From assembly GCF_029193885.1 (NCBI RefSeq), contig NZ_JARFVB010000012.1:1-64000 (forward strand): 64,000 bases of DNA, given 5' to 3'. Below are positions 52,577 to 61,407 of this stretch, in pieces. The notes below the pieces were generated by a model. The model did no database searches, had not been told where the DNA came from, and saw nothing but the letters and a program-made list of their open reading frames with translations. Every line of letters begins with the position of its first letter. The stretch's first letter is position 1. The DNA is from Flagellimonas yonaguniensis. Lineage in GTDB: Bacteria > Bacteroidota > Bacteroidia > Flavobacteriales > Flavobacteriaceae. Position numbers and translations under genes: made by a program.

Positions 52577-53302
52577 ATGAAAAAATTCATTACGCTTACG
52601 CTAGCATTGGGAATGTTAGCCTGTACCAATGCCCAGTGGGGCAAAAGAGTCAAGGGCAACGGGGATGTAGTCACCATTGAACGTTCCGTAGGCAACTACG
52701 ACGAAGTTGCCATGGCCGGCTGGTTCGATGTGGAACTGGTATCCGGCAGCGAGGGAGAAATCACCCTAAAAGGAGAGTCCAATTTGCTGGAGCACATCAA
52801 AACAGAAGTGAAAAACGGTAAACTGACCATCAAAGTGGAGAAAGGCATGAACCTAAGACCTTCCAACTGGAAAAATGGCATTTATATCACTGTACCTGTG
52901 GAGTCAGTTCATTCGGTAAGCCTTTCAGGTTCTGGCGACCTTGTAGGGAAAACCACGATAAGAGCTGATCATTTCAGTACTGCCATGTCAGGTTCGGGAG
53001 ATGTAACGCTAACGGTCGAGGCCGATGAATTGGATGCTTCTTTATCCGGTTCGGGCGACATCAACCTATCTGGTAGGGCTACCGACTTTACGGTTTCGGT
53101 TTCCGGCTCTGGCGATGTTAAAGCCTATGACCTTGAAGCTGATTTTGTAAAGGCAACGGTTTCCGGTTCTGCGGATATCAAGGTTACCGCAAATCAGTCC
53201 ATAGAGGCGAGAGTATCAGGTTCCGGCGATATCCATTATCGTGGCAACCCTAAAAAAATCAATTCCAAATCTTCAGGATCGGGAGATATCACTAAAGGAT
53301 AA
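52577..53302 (+). CDS. Head GIN domain (DUF2807) secreted protein
   Basis: This 241-aa protein has a signal peptide with a possible lipobox (LGMLACTNA, cysteine near residue 16). Its first part matches the head-GIN domain, with VGNYDEVAMAGWFDVELVSG (about 38-57). Seven copies of a SGSGD-type unit follow (LSGSGDLVG, MSGSGDVTL, LSGSGDINL, VSGSGDVKA, VSGSADIKV, VSGSGDIHY, SSGSGDITK), spaced about 18-22 residues apart and forming a beta-helix. The domain occurs in cell-surface proteins of Bacteroidota, and its ligand is unknown. It lies 33 bp after the DUF4097-like gene and ends before a bidirectional terminator. Confidence 0.85.
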   Translation: MKKFITLTLALGMLACTNAQWGKRVKGNGDVVTIERSVGNYDEVAMAGWFDVELVSGSEGEITLKGESNLLEHIKTEVKNGKLTIKVEKGMNLRPSNWKNGIYITVPVESVHSVSLSGSGDLVGKTTIRADHFSTAMSGSGDVTLTVEADELDASLSGSGDINLSGRATDFTVSVSGSGDVKAYDLEADFVKATVSGSADIKVTANQSIEARVSGSGDIHYRGNPKKINSKSSGSGDITKG

Positions 53303-53332
53303 CACCGAGTTTATCATCAATCAAAGACTGAA

Positions 53333-53360
53333 AAAGCCCTGATATTCTCAGGGCTTTTTT
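53333..53360. terminator. Bidirectional terminator between the head-GIN gene and the MFS gene
   Basis: AAAGCCCTGA (53333-53342) pairs with TCAGGGCTTT (53348-53357), with a T-run to about 53361 on the right and an A-run on the left. It lies between convergent genes. Confidence 0.88.
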
Positions 53361-53366
53361 TATGTA

Positions 53367-54698
53367 TTAACTGGATGTTTTCACTTTGTTCACGCGAAGC
53401 AGCAAGCAAATGCCTATCAAAAAAAACAGCCCTAAAAAGATGGTACTGTTGCGCATGCTTCCCGTAAGTTGGGAGATGATTCCGTACATAAAAGTCCCTA
53501 TGATGATGCCTATCTTTTCGGCAACATCGTAAAAACTGAAAAAGGATGTGGTATCGGTGGTCTCGGGCAAAAATTTGGAATAGGTGGAACGTGATAACGC
53601 CTGAATACCTCCCATGACAATCCCCACGAATCCCGCAGCGATATAAAAGTCCATAGGGGTTTGGAGAAAGTAGGCATAAACGCACAATACCCCCCAAATG
53701 ACATTGATCACGACCAATGTTCTTATATTTCCAAAGGACTTGGATGCCCAGGCCGTGACCGTTGCCCCTAAAATGGCCACAATCTGAATCAGTAGAATAC
53801 TTACGATCAACCCCATAGTACGTTCATCATCGGAGCCCCAGACAATTTCCTCCTCGCCAAAATATGTCGCGATCAACATAATGGTCTGTACAGCCATGCT
53901 ATAAGTGAAAAATGCCCCCAAGTACCGTTTTAATTTTCTATTCTGCCCTAGCTGGTGCCAGACCAACTTTAATTCCTTAAAACCATTTAAAATGATATGA
54001 TGACGCTCTCCTTGCCGCTTATACCCTTTGGGCAAATGTTTAAATGTGTACTGACTAAATAGAATCCACCAAATCCCCACCGAAATAAAAGAGTACTTCA
54101 TGGCCTTGATCTCCGCAACCTCGTCACCACTATCGGTAATTCCGAAGAAATCGGGCTCCATGACCATAAAAAGATTGAAAACCAATAAAATAACACTACC
54201 AATATAGCCAAGGGAAAAACCCTTGGCACTGATACCGTCTTGCTGCTCTGGATAGGCAATATCCGGCAGGTAAGAATTGTTGATGGCAAAACTTACCCAA
54301 AACCCGACAAGGCCAAAGAAATAGCAGACAAGGCCAAAATAAATATGCTCCAAAGAAAACCAATATAGGCCAATGCAAGATGCTGCGCCCAAATAACAGA
54401 AAAACTTCAGGAACACTTTTTTGTTCCCTAAATAATCAGCCACCCCCGAGATAAGTGGTGTTACAATGGCTATAAAAACAAAGGCCAAGGAAGTCACATA
54501 ACTGATCAAAGGTGCCCGTGCTATTTCCCCACCAAAGATCGTGACCTGTTCAATGCCAGCCGTCCTGAACAACAATCCATAGAAAAGGGGGAAAATTGCG
54601 GAGGATATGACCAAGCTATACACCGAATTGGCCCAATCGTAAAATGCCCATGCATTCAATAATTTTTTGCTTCCTTTCAGTGCCAGTGTCTGCGCCAT
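53367..54698 (-). CDS. MFS transporter, UMF1 (Atg22-like) family
   Basis: This 443-aa protein has about 12 membrane segments. The start MAQTLALKGSKKLLNAWAFYD, with NAWAFYDWANSVYSLVISSAIF-type sequence (about 15-35), is the family signature of UMF1/Atg22-like permeases. The RSTYSKFLPETTDTTSFFSFYDV block near residue 365-387 is also typical. In yeast Atg22 exports amino acids from vacuoles; bacterial substrates are unknown. It is a single-gene unit upstream of a 16-bp inverted repeat and downstream of a terminator. Confidence 0.85.
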   Translation of the reverse strand: MAQTLALKGSKKLLNAWAFYDWANSVYSLVISSAIFPLFYGLLFRTAGIEQVTIFGGEIARAPLISYVTSLAFVFIAIVTPLISGVADYLGNKKVFLKFFCYLGAASCIGLYWFSLEHIYFGLVCYFFGLVGFWVSFAINNSYLPDIAYPEQQDGISAKGFSLGYIGSVILLVFNLFMVMEPDFFGITDSGDEVAEIKAMKYSFISVGIWWILFSQYTFKHLPKGYKRQGERHHIILNGFKELKLVWHQLGQNRKLKRYLGAFFTYSMAVQTIMLIATYFGEEEIVWGSDDERTMGLIVSILLIQIVAILGATVTAWASKSFGNIRTLVVINVIWGVLCVYAYFLQTPMDFYIAAGFVGIVMGGIQALSRSTYSKFLPETTDTTSFFSFYDVAEKIGIIIGTFMYGIISQLTGSMRNSTIFLGLFFLIGICLLLRVNKVKTSS

Positions 54699-54716
54699 TA
54701 TCTTTGTTTACAAAAA

Positions 54717-54790
54717 AATGTCACTTCGAACCTTTTTTCAAAAAACCCTTTTGGCATCTGTGGATTTTTCTTTTGGTTCGAAGTGACATT
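54717..54790. repeat. 16-bp perfect inverted repeat between the MFS and M48 genes
   Basis: AATGTCACTTCGAACC (54717-54732) and its exact reverse complement (54775-54790) flank a 42-nt loop. The loop contains a T-rich and an A-rich block. It lies between the start of the MFS gene and the end of the M48 gene. The arms share a TTCGA core with the repeat at 45437. It may be a mobile palindromic element and could also terminate transcription from the M48 gene. Confidence 0.75.
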
Positions 54791-54808
54791 CACTGATTAT
54801 TTTTCAAT

Positions 54809-55618
54809 CTATTTGAATGATGTTACCCCAAATTTACGTGCCTCTTGCTTTGCAGCAGGGGCCCATGCCGTCAAATTGTTGATTCTTGTATCGTTGGATG
54901 GATGGGTGCTTAAAAACTCTGGTGGGGCCTGTCCTCCCGAGTTTGCCTTCATACGCTTCCAAAGTTCGGCAGCCTCGCTTGGGTCATATCCTGCTATTGC
55001 CATGATCTGCAGCCCTATCCTATCCGCTTCGGTTTCGTGGCTTCGGCTAAACGGTAGCATTACGCCTATCTGCGAACCTATTCCATAAGCTTGGTTAAAC
55101 AGCCCTCTGGTCTGATCATCTTTTATAGCCACATTACCGGCCACCGCACCAATCTGTTGTAAAGTGCTGGCACTCATACGCTGGGCTCCATGATCGGCCA
55201 AGGCATGGGCCACTTCATGCCCCATGACCACTGCTACGCCAGTTTCGTCTTGGGTAATTGGCAAAATCCCTGTATAGAAAACAATTTTTCCACCGGGCAT
55301 ACACCAAGCATTCACAGTTTCATCCTTTACCAAATTGTATTCCCATTTGTAATCCTTTAAATATCCTGGGTGTCCGTTGGCATCCAACCAACGTTCGGCA
55401 GCAGAAGCGATGCGCTGACCTACCCTAGTGATCATCTGCGCATCCGATGAACCGGTAACCACATTATTGGATTCCAAAAACTGATCGTATTCAGCAAAGG
55501 CCATGGGAAACACTTGGCTATTAGGGTAAAAATTTAATGTGCTTTTCCCTGTAAATGGATTGGTCTTGCACGCAGCGGCCATTACAAGTACCAGCACGGT
55601 AAGAATGAGCTTTTTCAT
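54809..55618 (-). CDS. M48-family metalloprotease lipoprotein
   Basis: This 269-aa protein has a lipoprotein signal peptide (ILTVLVLVMAAAC, cysteine near residue 17) and the zinc motif HEVAHALADHGAQR (HExxH near residues 134-138), with a third ligand probable in SHETEADRIGLQIMA (near 195). It lacks the transmembrane helices of HtpX and resembles the BepA/LoiP group of periplasmic proteases that maintain outer-membrane proteins. The phrase NFYPNSQVFPMAFAEYDQFL near residues 30-49 is characteristic of Bacteroidota relatives. It lies 39 bp downstream of the GH31 gene on the same strand. Confidence 0.88.
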   Translation of the reverse strand: MKKLILTVLVLVMAAACKTNPFTGKSTLNFYPNSQVFPMAFAEYDQFLESNNVVTGSSDAQMITRVGQRIASAAERWLDANGHPGYLKDYKWEYNLVKDETVNAWCMPGGKIVFYTGILPITQDETGVAVVMGHEVAHALADHGAQRMSASTLQQIGAVAGNVAIKDDQTRGLFNQAYGIGSQIGVMLPFSRSHETEADRIGLQIMAIAGYDPSEAAELWKRMKANSGGQAPPEFLSTHPSNDTRINNLTAWAPAAKQEARKFGVTSFK

Positions 55619-55657
55619 ATCGTAAACAGTGTTTTTCTTCCTGTAAATTACAAAATT

Positions 55658-58057
55658 TTATTTTCCGAAAATGTGAAGTTCCGTGAAATCCTTAGGGACT
55701 TCGATAGTATTGCCGCCATTGAGTTTTATCTCATTCAGATTGACTTCCTCATTGTCCAACTCCACGGCTTCAATCTTAAATGGAAGGCCATGGAATGTCA
55801 ATTTAAAACTATCATACGGCGTGATGAAATTTCCATCCTTGAACTGTTGTATGATCAATTCATTTTCCTTGCCCGTCAATTTAAAGCGTCTCAAACTGTA
55901 TCTGCCCTTTTTATAATCGTACCCTTCTTGCTGATCTTCATACACTTCGGAATTCTCAGTCCCCTCTTTAAAATAGACATCTATCAGGAGCTTGTCGATT
56001 TCCTTTTCACCCACATACTGCTGTACGGGATACTTGGGTATCATGGCTCCTTCCTTCACAAAGAGCGGAACACGATGGATTTCTGCCGACACCCAACGCT
56101 CTACACCTCCTGAATTCAATTCGTCCGTCCAGTAATTGTACCAGTTCCCTTTGGGGAAATACATCCTTCTTCCTTGTGCATTGGGTTCTTGAACGGGACA
56201 GACCAACATTTGTTTTCCGAAAATAAATTCATCTGTGCGAAAATGGGTCTGATGGTCTTTTTGATCGTAAAACACCAAGGATTGAAGCATGGGAAACCCT
56301 TCTTTGATGTAGTTGTAGAACATGGTATAGAGATAAGGCAGCAATTGGTACCTCAACTCGATGAACTCCCGAACTATATCCGTGATCTCATCCCCGAACG
56401 ACCAAGGTTCCTGATCGCCATGGTCCCCACTGGAATGTACTCTGCAAAAGGGGTGGAAAACAGCCAATTGCATCCAACGGGCAAATAGTTCCCCATTGGG
56501 TTGCTCTGCAAATCCACCGATATCGGACCCTACAAAGGAGTAGCCGCTCAAGCACATGCGTTGCATCTGCACATTGGCAATCCATAAATGCTCCCAAGTC
56601 GCTACGTTATCGCCGGTCCAAGTGGCACAATAACGCTGTGTTCCGGAATACGCGGCCCTGGTAAGTACAAAAGGCCTGCGAGGGAACATAAACTTTTTAA
56701 CCCCCTCGTAGGTGGCACGAACCATTTGCATCCCATATATATTGTGTGCTTTCCTGTGACTGCAGGGATGTCCGTCGTAATCGTGGCGTACATCCAAATT
56801 GGCGGTCTTTGTGGGAACTTCCATGATGGCGGGTTCGTTCATATCGTTCCAAACCCCACTTACCCCCATATCGGCAATCATTTCCTTATAGAGGTCTGCC
56901 CACCACTCACGGACTTCGGGATTGGTAAAATCGGGGAATTTACATTCGCCGGGCCATACTTTTCCTTTAAAATGGGGACCGTCCGCCCTTCTGCAGAAGA
57001 ACCCATTGTCCATGGCCTGTTGATACACCCAATAGTCGCGATCCACCTTAATCCCCGGGTCGATCATGGTAATGGTCTTAAAACCATCTTCCTCCAATTC
57101 CTCGATCATTTTTTTGGGATTGGGAAAGTATTGGTTGTTCCAAGTGAAGCATCGGAAGCCTTCCATATAATCGATATCCAGATAAATGGCATCGCAGGGT
57201 ATGTTCAACTTCCTAAAATTTGAGGCAATGTCCCTTACCTTTTGTTCAGGAAAATAACTCCATTTGGATTGATGGAAACCAAGTGCCCAAAGTGGTGGGA
57301 GCTCGGGAACCCCTGTCAAATCCGTATAAGACTCCACAACTTCCTGCATTTGGGGACCATAGAAAAAATAATAGTTCATTTCTCCTCCGTCGGCCCAAAA
57401 ACTGGTGACGTTTCGCTTTTCACCTGCAAAATCAAAATAGGTGCTGAAAGAGTTATCGAAGAATATTCCGTACGCAATGCTATCCTTCAACCCGATGTAA
57501 AAGGGAATGGATTTATACAAGGGCTCTTGGTCTTTGCCATAGGCATAGGAATCCGTTACCCAATTGTTGACCCTCTTGCCCTTGAGGTTGGTATGTGAAG
57601 CTTTATCCCCCATTCCGTAATAGCTTTCCCCGGAATGGCACACCTTGCTCATCTTCACTACATTCCCCCCATAATCGAAGTTCTCGTCCCAATGGAACCC
57701 AAGTTCATCTTCCATAAGAACCACTCCATTCAAATCAACAATCTGTACCTTAAGGTCGGTCTTGTTGATGTACACTTTTATTTTGGAGGTAGTGATCACA
57801 TATTCCGGTATCTCATCTTCCACGGTAAGTTCATTGTACCCAAGGTTTACATCTTCGCTAATGGCGTAGGAAAAATCGGGCTCGAACACATATTCCGTAG
57901 CATACCTGAAGCGCAGCACACTATCCCTGAGAATGGTCACCTGTAGAATTACTCCATTTTGAGTGGTAAAATATATTTTGTCGTTTTCATGTTTAAAATC
58001 GACTATGTGATTGGGGAACTGATTCCCTCTCTTTGCAATTTCCGTATTGGTTATCAT
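55658..58057 (-). CDS. Glycoside hydrolase family 31, alpha-glucosidase-like
   Basis: This 799-aa protein is a GH31 enzyme. It has the N-terminal beta-sandwich (to about 240), the (beta/alpha)8 barrel with nucleophile D in GVWNDMNEPAIME (about 403-415) and the acid/base D in ATWTGDNVATWEHL (about 477-490), and two C-terminal beta domains. The barrel also shows YLDIDYMEGFRCFTWNN (about 295-311). No signal peptide is seen, so it may act in the cytoplasm on maltose, maltodextrin or isomaltose-type glycosides. It lies beside glgB on the same strand, which fits an alpha-glucan role, although 95 bp separate them. Confidence 0.88.
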   Translation of the reverse strand: MITNTEIAKRGNQFPNHIVDFKHENDKIYFTTQNGVILQVTILRDSVLRFRYATEYVFEPDFSYAISEDVNLGYNELTVEDEIPEYVITTSKIKVYINKTDLKVQIVDLNGVVLMEDELGFHWDENFDYGGNVVKMSKVCHSGESYYGMGDKASHTNLKGKRVNNWVTDSYAYGKDQEPLYKSIPFYIGLKDSIAYGIFFDNSFSTYFDFAGEKRNVTSFWADGGEMNYYFFYGPQMQEVVESYTDLTGVPELPPLWALGFHQSKWSYFPEQKVRDIASNFRKLNIPCDAIYLDIDYMEGFRCFTWNNQYFPNPKKMIEELEEDGFKTITMIDPGIKVDRDYWVYQQAMDNGFFCRRADGPHFKGKVWPGECKFPDFTNPEVREWWADLYKEMIADMGVSGVWNDMNEPAIMEVPTKTANLDVRHDYDGHPCSHRKAHNIYGMQMVRATYEGVKKFMFPRRPFVLTRAAYSGTQRYCATWTGDNVATWEHLWIANVQMQRMCLSGYSFVGSDIGGFAEQPNGELFARWMQLAVFHPFCRVHSSGDHGDQEPWSFGDEITDIVREFIELRYQLLPYLYTMFYNYIKEGFPMLQSLVFYDQKDHQTHFRTDEFIFGKQMLVCPVQEPNAQGRRMYFPKGNWYNYWTDELNSGGVERWVSAEIHRVPLFVKEGAMIPKYPVQQYVGEKEIDKLLIDVYFKEGTENSEVYEDQQEGYDYKKGRYSLRRFKLTGKENELIIQQFKDGNFITPYDSFKLTFHGLPFKIEAVELDNEEVNLNEIKLNGGNTIEVPKDFTELHIFGK

Positions 58058-58152
58058 CTGTAATCAGTTGAGGCTCACAAAAGAAATACAAAAGCCTGAA
58101 TAATTAAAAATATGTTGTGAAAAGCAATCAACTATAACGTTTTAGTTGTATT

Positions 58153-60048
58153 TTATTTATACACGACCACACTCAATGGTGGAAGGTTCAATACAACAGA
58201 CTGTCCATACCCGTTCCACTCGGTCTTGGAAGGCTTCACGGTTTTTTTGCCCATACCGCTTCCCGAATATTTTTTATCGTCACTGTTAAAAATCAATTTC
58301 AAGGTGGATGTCTTTGGAATCCCCAACCTATATTTTTCTCGCGGAACCGGGGTAAAGTTGCACACAACGATCAAATCATCTTTAGGATCTTCTCCTTTTC
58401 TGATGTAGGAAATGACCGTGTTTTCCTGATCATTGTACTCAATCCATTGGAAACCATCAGGACTGAATTGTCTTTGATACAATGCTGGATGGGTCTTGTA
58501 CATCGTATTCAAGTCCTTGACCACTTCCTGTATACCGGAATGAAAATCGTATTGTGTTAGGTGCCATTGCAAGCTTTCCTGATAGTTCCATTCCGATGAT
58601 TGGCCAAACTCCCCTCCCATGAACAACAAGTTCCCTCCGGGGTGGGTAAACATATAGCCGTAGAGCAATCTCAGGTTGGCAAAGCGCTGCCATTCATCCC
58701 CTGGCATTCGGTACAGTAGGGATTGTTTACCATACACTACCTCATCATGCGAAAAAGGAAGCATAAAATTCTCGGTAAAGGCATAGGTAAGGCTAAAACT
58801 GATCATGTTCAGGTCATACGAACGGTGTATGGGGTCTTTTTTGAAGAATTCCAAGGTATCGTGCATCCATCCCATCATCCACTTCATCCCAAAACCCAAT
58901 CCGCCAAAATGCACTGGTTTCGTTACTCCGGTAAATGCAGTGGATTCCTCAGCGATGGTTTGCACTCCTTGAAAACTGGCATACACCTCTTGGTTCATCT
59001 CCCGCAAAAAAGACAAGGCTTCCAGGTTTTCGTTGTTCCCATACATATTGGGCTCCCATTCGCCATCTTCCCGCGAATAATCCAAGTAGAGCATGGAAGC
59101 CACGGCATCGACCCGCAATCCATCCACATGGTATTGATCGAGCCAAAAAATGGCATTACTGATCAAAAACGCCCGTACTTCATTTCTTCCATAATTGAAT
59201 ATTAGACTTTTCCAGTCTGGATGGTACCCTCTTCGTCTGTCTGGGTGCTCATACAGATGGGATCCATCAAAAAAGCCAAGCCCATGGGCATCTTCAGGAA
59301 AGTGTGAAGGTACCCAATCCAAAATTACCCCGATACCACGCTGGTGCAAGGCATCAACCAAAACTTTAAAATCCGATGGTTTTCCAAAACGCGAAGTCGG
59401 CGCAAAATATCCTGTTATCTGATAGCCCCAAGAAGGATCGTAGGGATATTCCATGACAGGCATAAACTCAACGTGTGTAAAGCCCATCTCCTCCACGTAA
59501 TCGGCCAATTGTTCCGCCATCTCCAGATAGCTGAGTGATTCCCATCCGTTCTTTTTCTTCCATGAGGCCAAATGCACTTCGTAGACCGAATACGGCTTGT
59601 CCAGTCCGTTTTTCTCCTCTCTGGAGCCCATCCAGTCATCGTCCTGCCATTTATGGTTATCCTCCCAAACCACCGATGCCGTATGTGGCGGCTGCTCGCA
59701 AAAACGTGCGAATGGGTCGGCCTTCTCGGTCCAGATATCATTATTATTGGAGTGTATCTTATACTTGTACTTAGTGCCCTTGTCCACACCGGGAATAAAC
59801 CCTTCCCAGATACCACTACTGTCCCAGCGTACATTCAATTTATGTTCGTCAGCGTTCCAATAATTAAAATCGCCAACAACGCTCACCGATTTGGCTGAAG
59901 GTGCCCAGACGGCAAAATACGTTCCCTTGACCCCATCGACTTCGGTAAGGTGGGAACCCAGTTTATTGTAAAGCCGAAAATGCTTTCCTCCTTTAAAAAG
60001 GTCAATATCAAAATCCGTAAAAAAACTATGAGGAACTACCTTGGACAT
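58153..60048 (-). CDS. glgB: 1,4-alpha-glucan branching enzyme
   Basis: GlgB makes the alpha-1,6 branches of glycogen. The 631-aa protein has a CBM48 domain near the N-terminus (TYFAVWAPSAKSVSVVGDFNYW, about 44-65) and the GH13 catalytic barrel with HVEFMPVMEYPYDPSWGYQ (about 187-205). Active-site blocks are DGLRVDAVASMLYLDY (nucleophile Asp), QTIAEESTAF (acid/base Glu) and PFSHDEVVYGKQSL (transition-state Asp). The start at 60048 (MSKVVPHSFFTDF) is chosen over 60198 because the upstream 50 residues are unconserved. No glycogen synthase or GlgC is in the window. Confidence 0.93.
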   Translation of the reverse strand: MSKVVPHSFFTDFDIDLFKGGKHFRLYNKLGSHLTEVDGVKGTYFAVWAPSAKSVSVVGDFNYWNADEHKLNVRWDSSGIWEGFIPGVDKGTKYKYKIHSNNNDIWTEKADPFARFCEQPPHTASVVWEDNHKWQDDDWMGSREEKNGLDKPYSVYEVHLASWKKKNGWESLSYLEMAEQLADYVEEMGFTHVEFMPVMEYPYDPSWGYQITGYFAPTSRFGKPSDFKVLVDALHQRGIGVILDWVPSHFPEDAHGLGFFDGSHLYEHPDRRRGYHPDWKSLIFNYGRNEVRAFLISNAIFWLDQYHVDGLRVDAVASMLYLDYSREDGEWEPNMYGNNENLEALSFLREMNQEVYASFQGVQTIAEESTAFTGVTKPVHFGGLGFGMKWMMGWMHDTLEFFKKDPIHRSYDLNMISFSLTYAFTENFMLPFSHDEVVYGKQSLLYRMPGDEWQRFANLRLLYGYMFTHPGGNLLFMGGEFGQSSEWNYQESLQWHLTQYDFHSGIQEVVKDLNTMYKTHPALYQRQFSPDGFQWIEYNDQENTVISYIRKGEDPKDDLIVVCNFTPVPREKYRLGIPKTSTLKLIFNSDDKKYSGSGMGKKTVKPSKTEWNGYGQSVVLNLPPLSVVVYK

Positions 60049-60209
60049 ATGAGCTGGTTTAGTACTATACAATAATAAGCATCTTTGAGCAAGAATACGA
60101 TTATCCCAACATATTTGGTAAGGGAAACAACATTTTTTTAAAAATGGAACACTTTTTGATTTTATTGCAACAACAGTTAAAAATGAACACAAATCCAAAA
60201 TCCAAAATC

Positions 60210-60788
60210 ATGAATAAATTTAGTACAATTTTAGGTGCAGTTATCGTTTTTGTCTTCGCGGCATGTGAAGGTCCACAAGGCCCTCCCGGTTATGACGGCT
60301 TGGACGGATTCGACGGTCAAGATGGGCTTGACGGTATCCAAGGACAAGTCGTGGAGGTTGAAGGAGTCTACTTTGACTATATCCCCGAAGACAATGTCTT
60401 CAATACCTTGATTACTTTTTCCGATGTGACCGACTTTGAAGTATTTGAATCGGACGCTGTCTTGGTGTACAGACACGATGGTTTGATCGACCTAAATGAT
60501 GGTTCCACTGCTGATGCCTGGACTCAAATACCACAGAATTACTTTTTGAACGAAGGCACCATTCAATATGTCTTTGCCCACACTTTTGTGGACTTGGAAT
60601 TGTTCATCGATGGCAATTTTGACCTATCGGGATTGAGCACCGATTTTACGGACAATCAATTGTTCAGGATTGTATTTGTACCCAGCGAGTTTGCTCAATC
60701 AGCTGACTTTGATGCTTCAAATATTGACAATGTAATGTCCAAACTCAATATCAATGAAGGTGAAATCATGAAATTGGACATCAACTAA
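60210..60788 (+). CDS. Lipoprotein with a short collagen-like segment
   Basis: This 192-aa protein has a lipoprotein signal (ILGAVIVFVFAAC, cysteine near residue 19) followed at once by about nine Gly-X-Y triplets (GPQGPPGYDGLDGFDGQDG and onward). A globular acidic region follows (about 55-190: VEGVYFDYIPEDN, LVYRHDGLIDLNDG and others). Such proteins are common in Bacteroidota and are probably surface-exposed; the triplets may trimerise as in collagen-like adhesins. The start at 60210 is used because it gives a normal lipobox distance; ATG at 60183 is possible. It is divergent from glgB. Confidence 0.8.
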   Translation: MNKFSTILGAVIVFVFAACEGPQGPPGYDGLDGFDGQDGLDGIQGQVVEVEGVYFDYIPEDNVFNTLITFSDVTDFEVFESDAVLVYRHDGLIDLNDGSTADAWTQIPQNYFLNEGTIQYVFAHTFVDLELFIDGNFDLSGLSTDFTDNQLFRIVFVPSEFAQSADFDASNIDNVMSKLNINEGEIMKLDIN

Positions 60789-60899
60789 ATCCCACAAAAA
60801 ATGGTATCTTAAGTCTCATTGATAATCAATGGGACTTTTTTATTGGATTTTTTGAAAGGATTCCAATCCAATTACGTCCAAACACATAAAAAACGAACA

Positions 60900-61391
60900 A
60901 TGGGAAAAAGATTGCTATTACTTCTTCTTATCGTATTCGCTGGATGCAAGGGAACATCCCAGGAAGAGAAAAAGGAAACGGTCAAGGAAACGGCTTTCAA
61001 AGTCGACAAAACCGATGCGGAATGGCGGGCAGAACTTACCGATATGGAATATTATGTGCTCCGAAAAGCCGCTACGGAAAATGCTTTTTCCAGCGATTTA
61101 TTGGATAATAAGCAAAAGGGGACTTATGTTTGTGCTGGCTGCGGCACACCTTTGTTCAAAAGTGAGCATAAGTTTAAGTCGGGAACGGGATGGCCCAGTT
61201 TTGATAGGGAAATCAAAGGAAACGTAGCTTTTGACACTGATTATAAGATCGGTGTGGCCCGTACCGAGGAACATTGCGCTGTTTGCGGTGGACATCTGGG
61301 ACATGTCTTCAATGATGGCCCGAGCAATACGACAGGAAAAAGACATTGTATCAATGGGGTTGCACTGGATTTTATCCCCGACGGCAACTAG
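60900..61391 (+). CDS. msrB: Peptide-methionine (R)-S-oxide reductase, lipoprotein form
   Basis: MsrB reduces R-methionine sulfoxide in proteins. The 163-aa protein begins with a lipoprotein signal (LLLLLLIVFAGC, cysteine near residue 16), so it should act outside the cytoplasm. The catalytic domain has FKSGTGWPSFD (about 98-108), two zinc CxxC pairs (CAGC near 82 and CAVC near 128), GHLGHVFNDGP (about 132-142), and the catalytic cysteine in RHCINGVALDF (about 149-159). The start at 60900 is preferred to 60819 because it gives a proper signal. It lies 16 bp upstream of a second msrB. Confidence 0.9.
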   Translation: MGKRLLLLLLIVFAGCKGTSQEEKKETVKETAFKVDKTDAEWRAELTDMEYYVLRKAATENAFSSDLLDNKQKGTYVCAGCGTPLFKSEHKFKSGTGWPSFDREIKGNVAFDTDYKIGVARTEEHCAVCGGHLGHVFNDGPSNTTGKRHCINGVALDFIPDGN

Positions 61392-61407
61392 ACATTCCCA
61401 ATACCCT

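Noticed and set aside
52900..53300. A CRISPR-like array suggested by regular DNA repeats
   Set aside because: The repeats encode SGSGD units in an open reading frame and vary at third codon positions; they have no spacer structure.
54775..54790. A tRNA T-arm suggested by GGTTCGAA
   Set aside because: It is one arm of the 16-bp inverted repeat; no acceptor stem or anticodon arm can be built around it.
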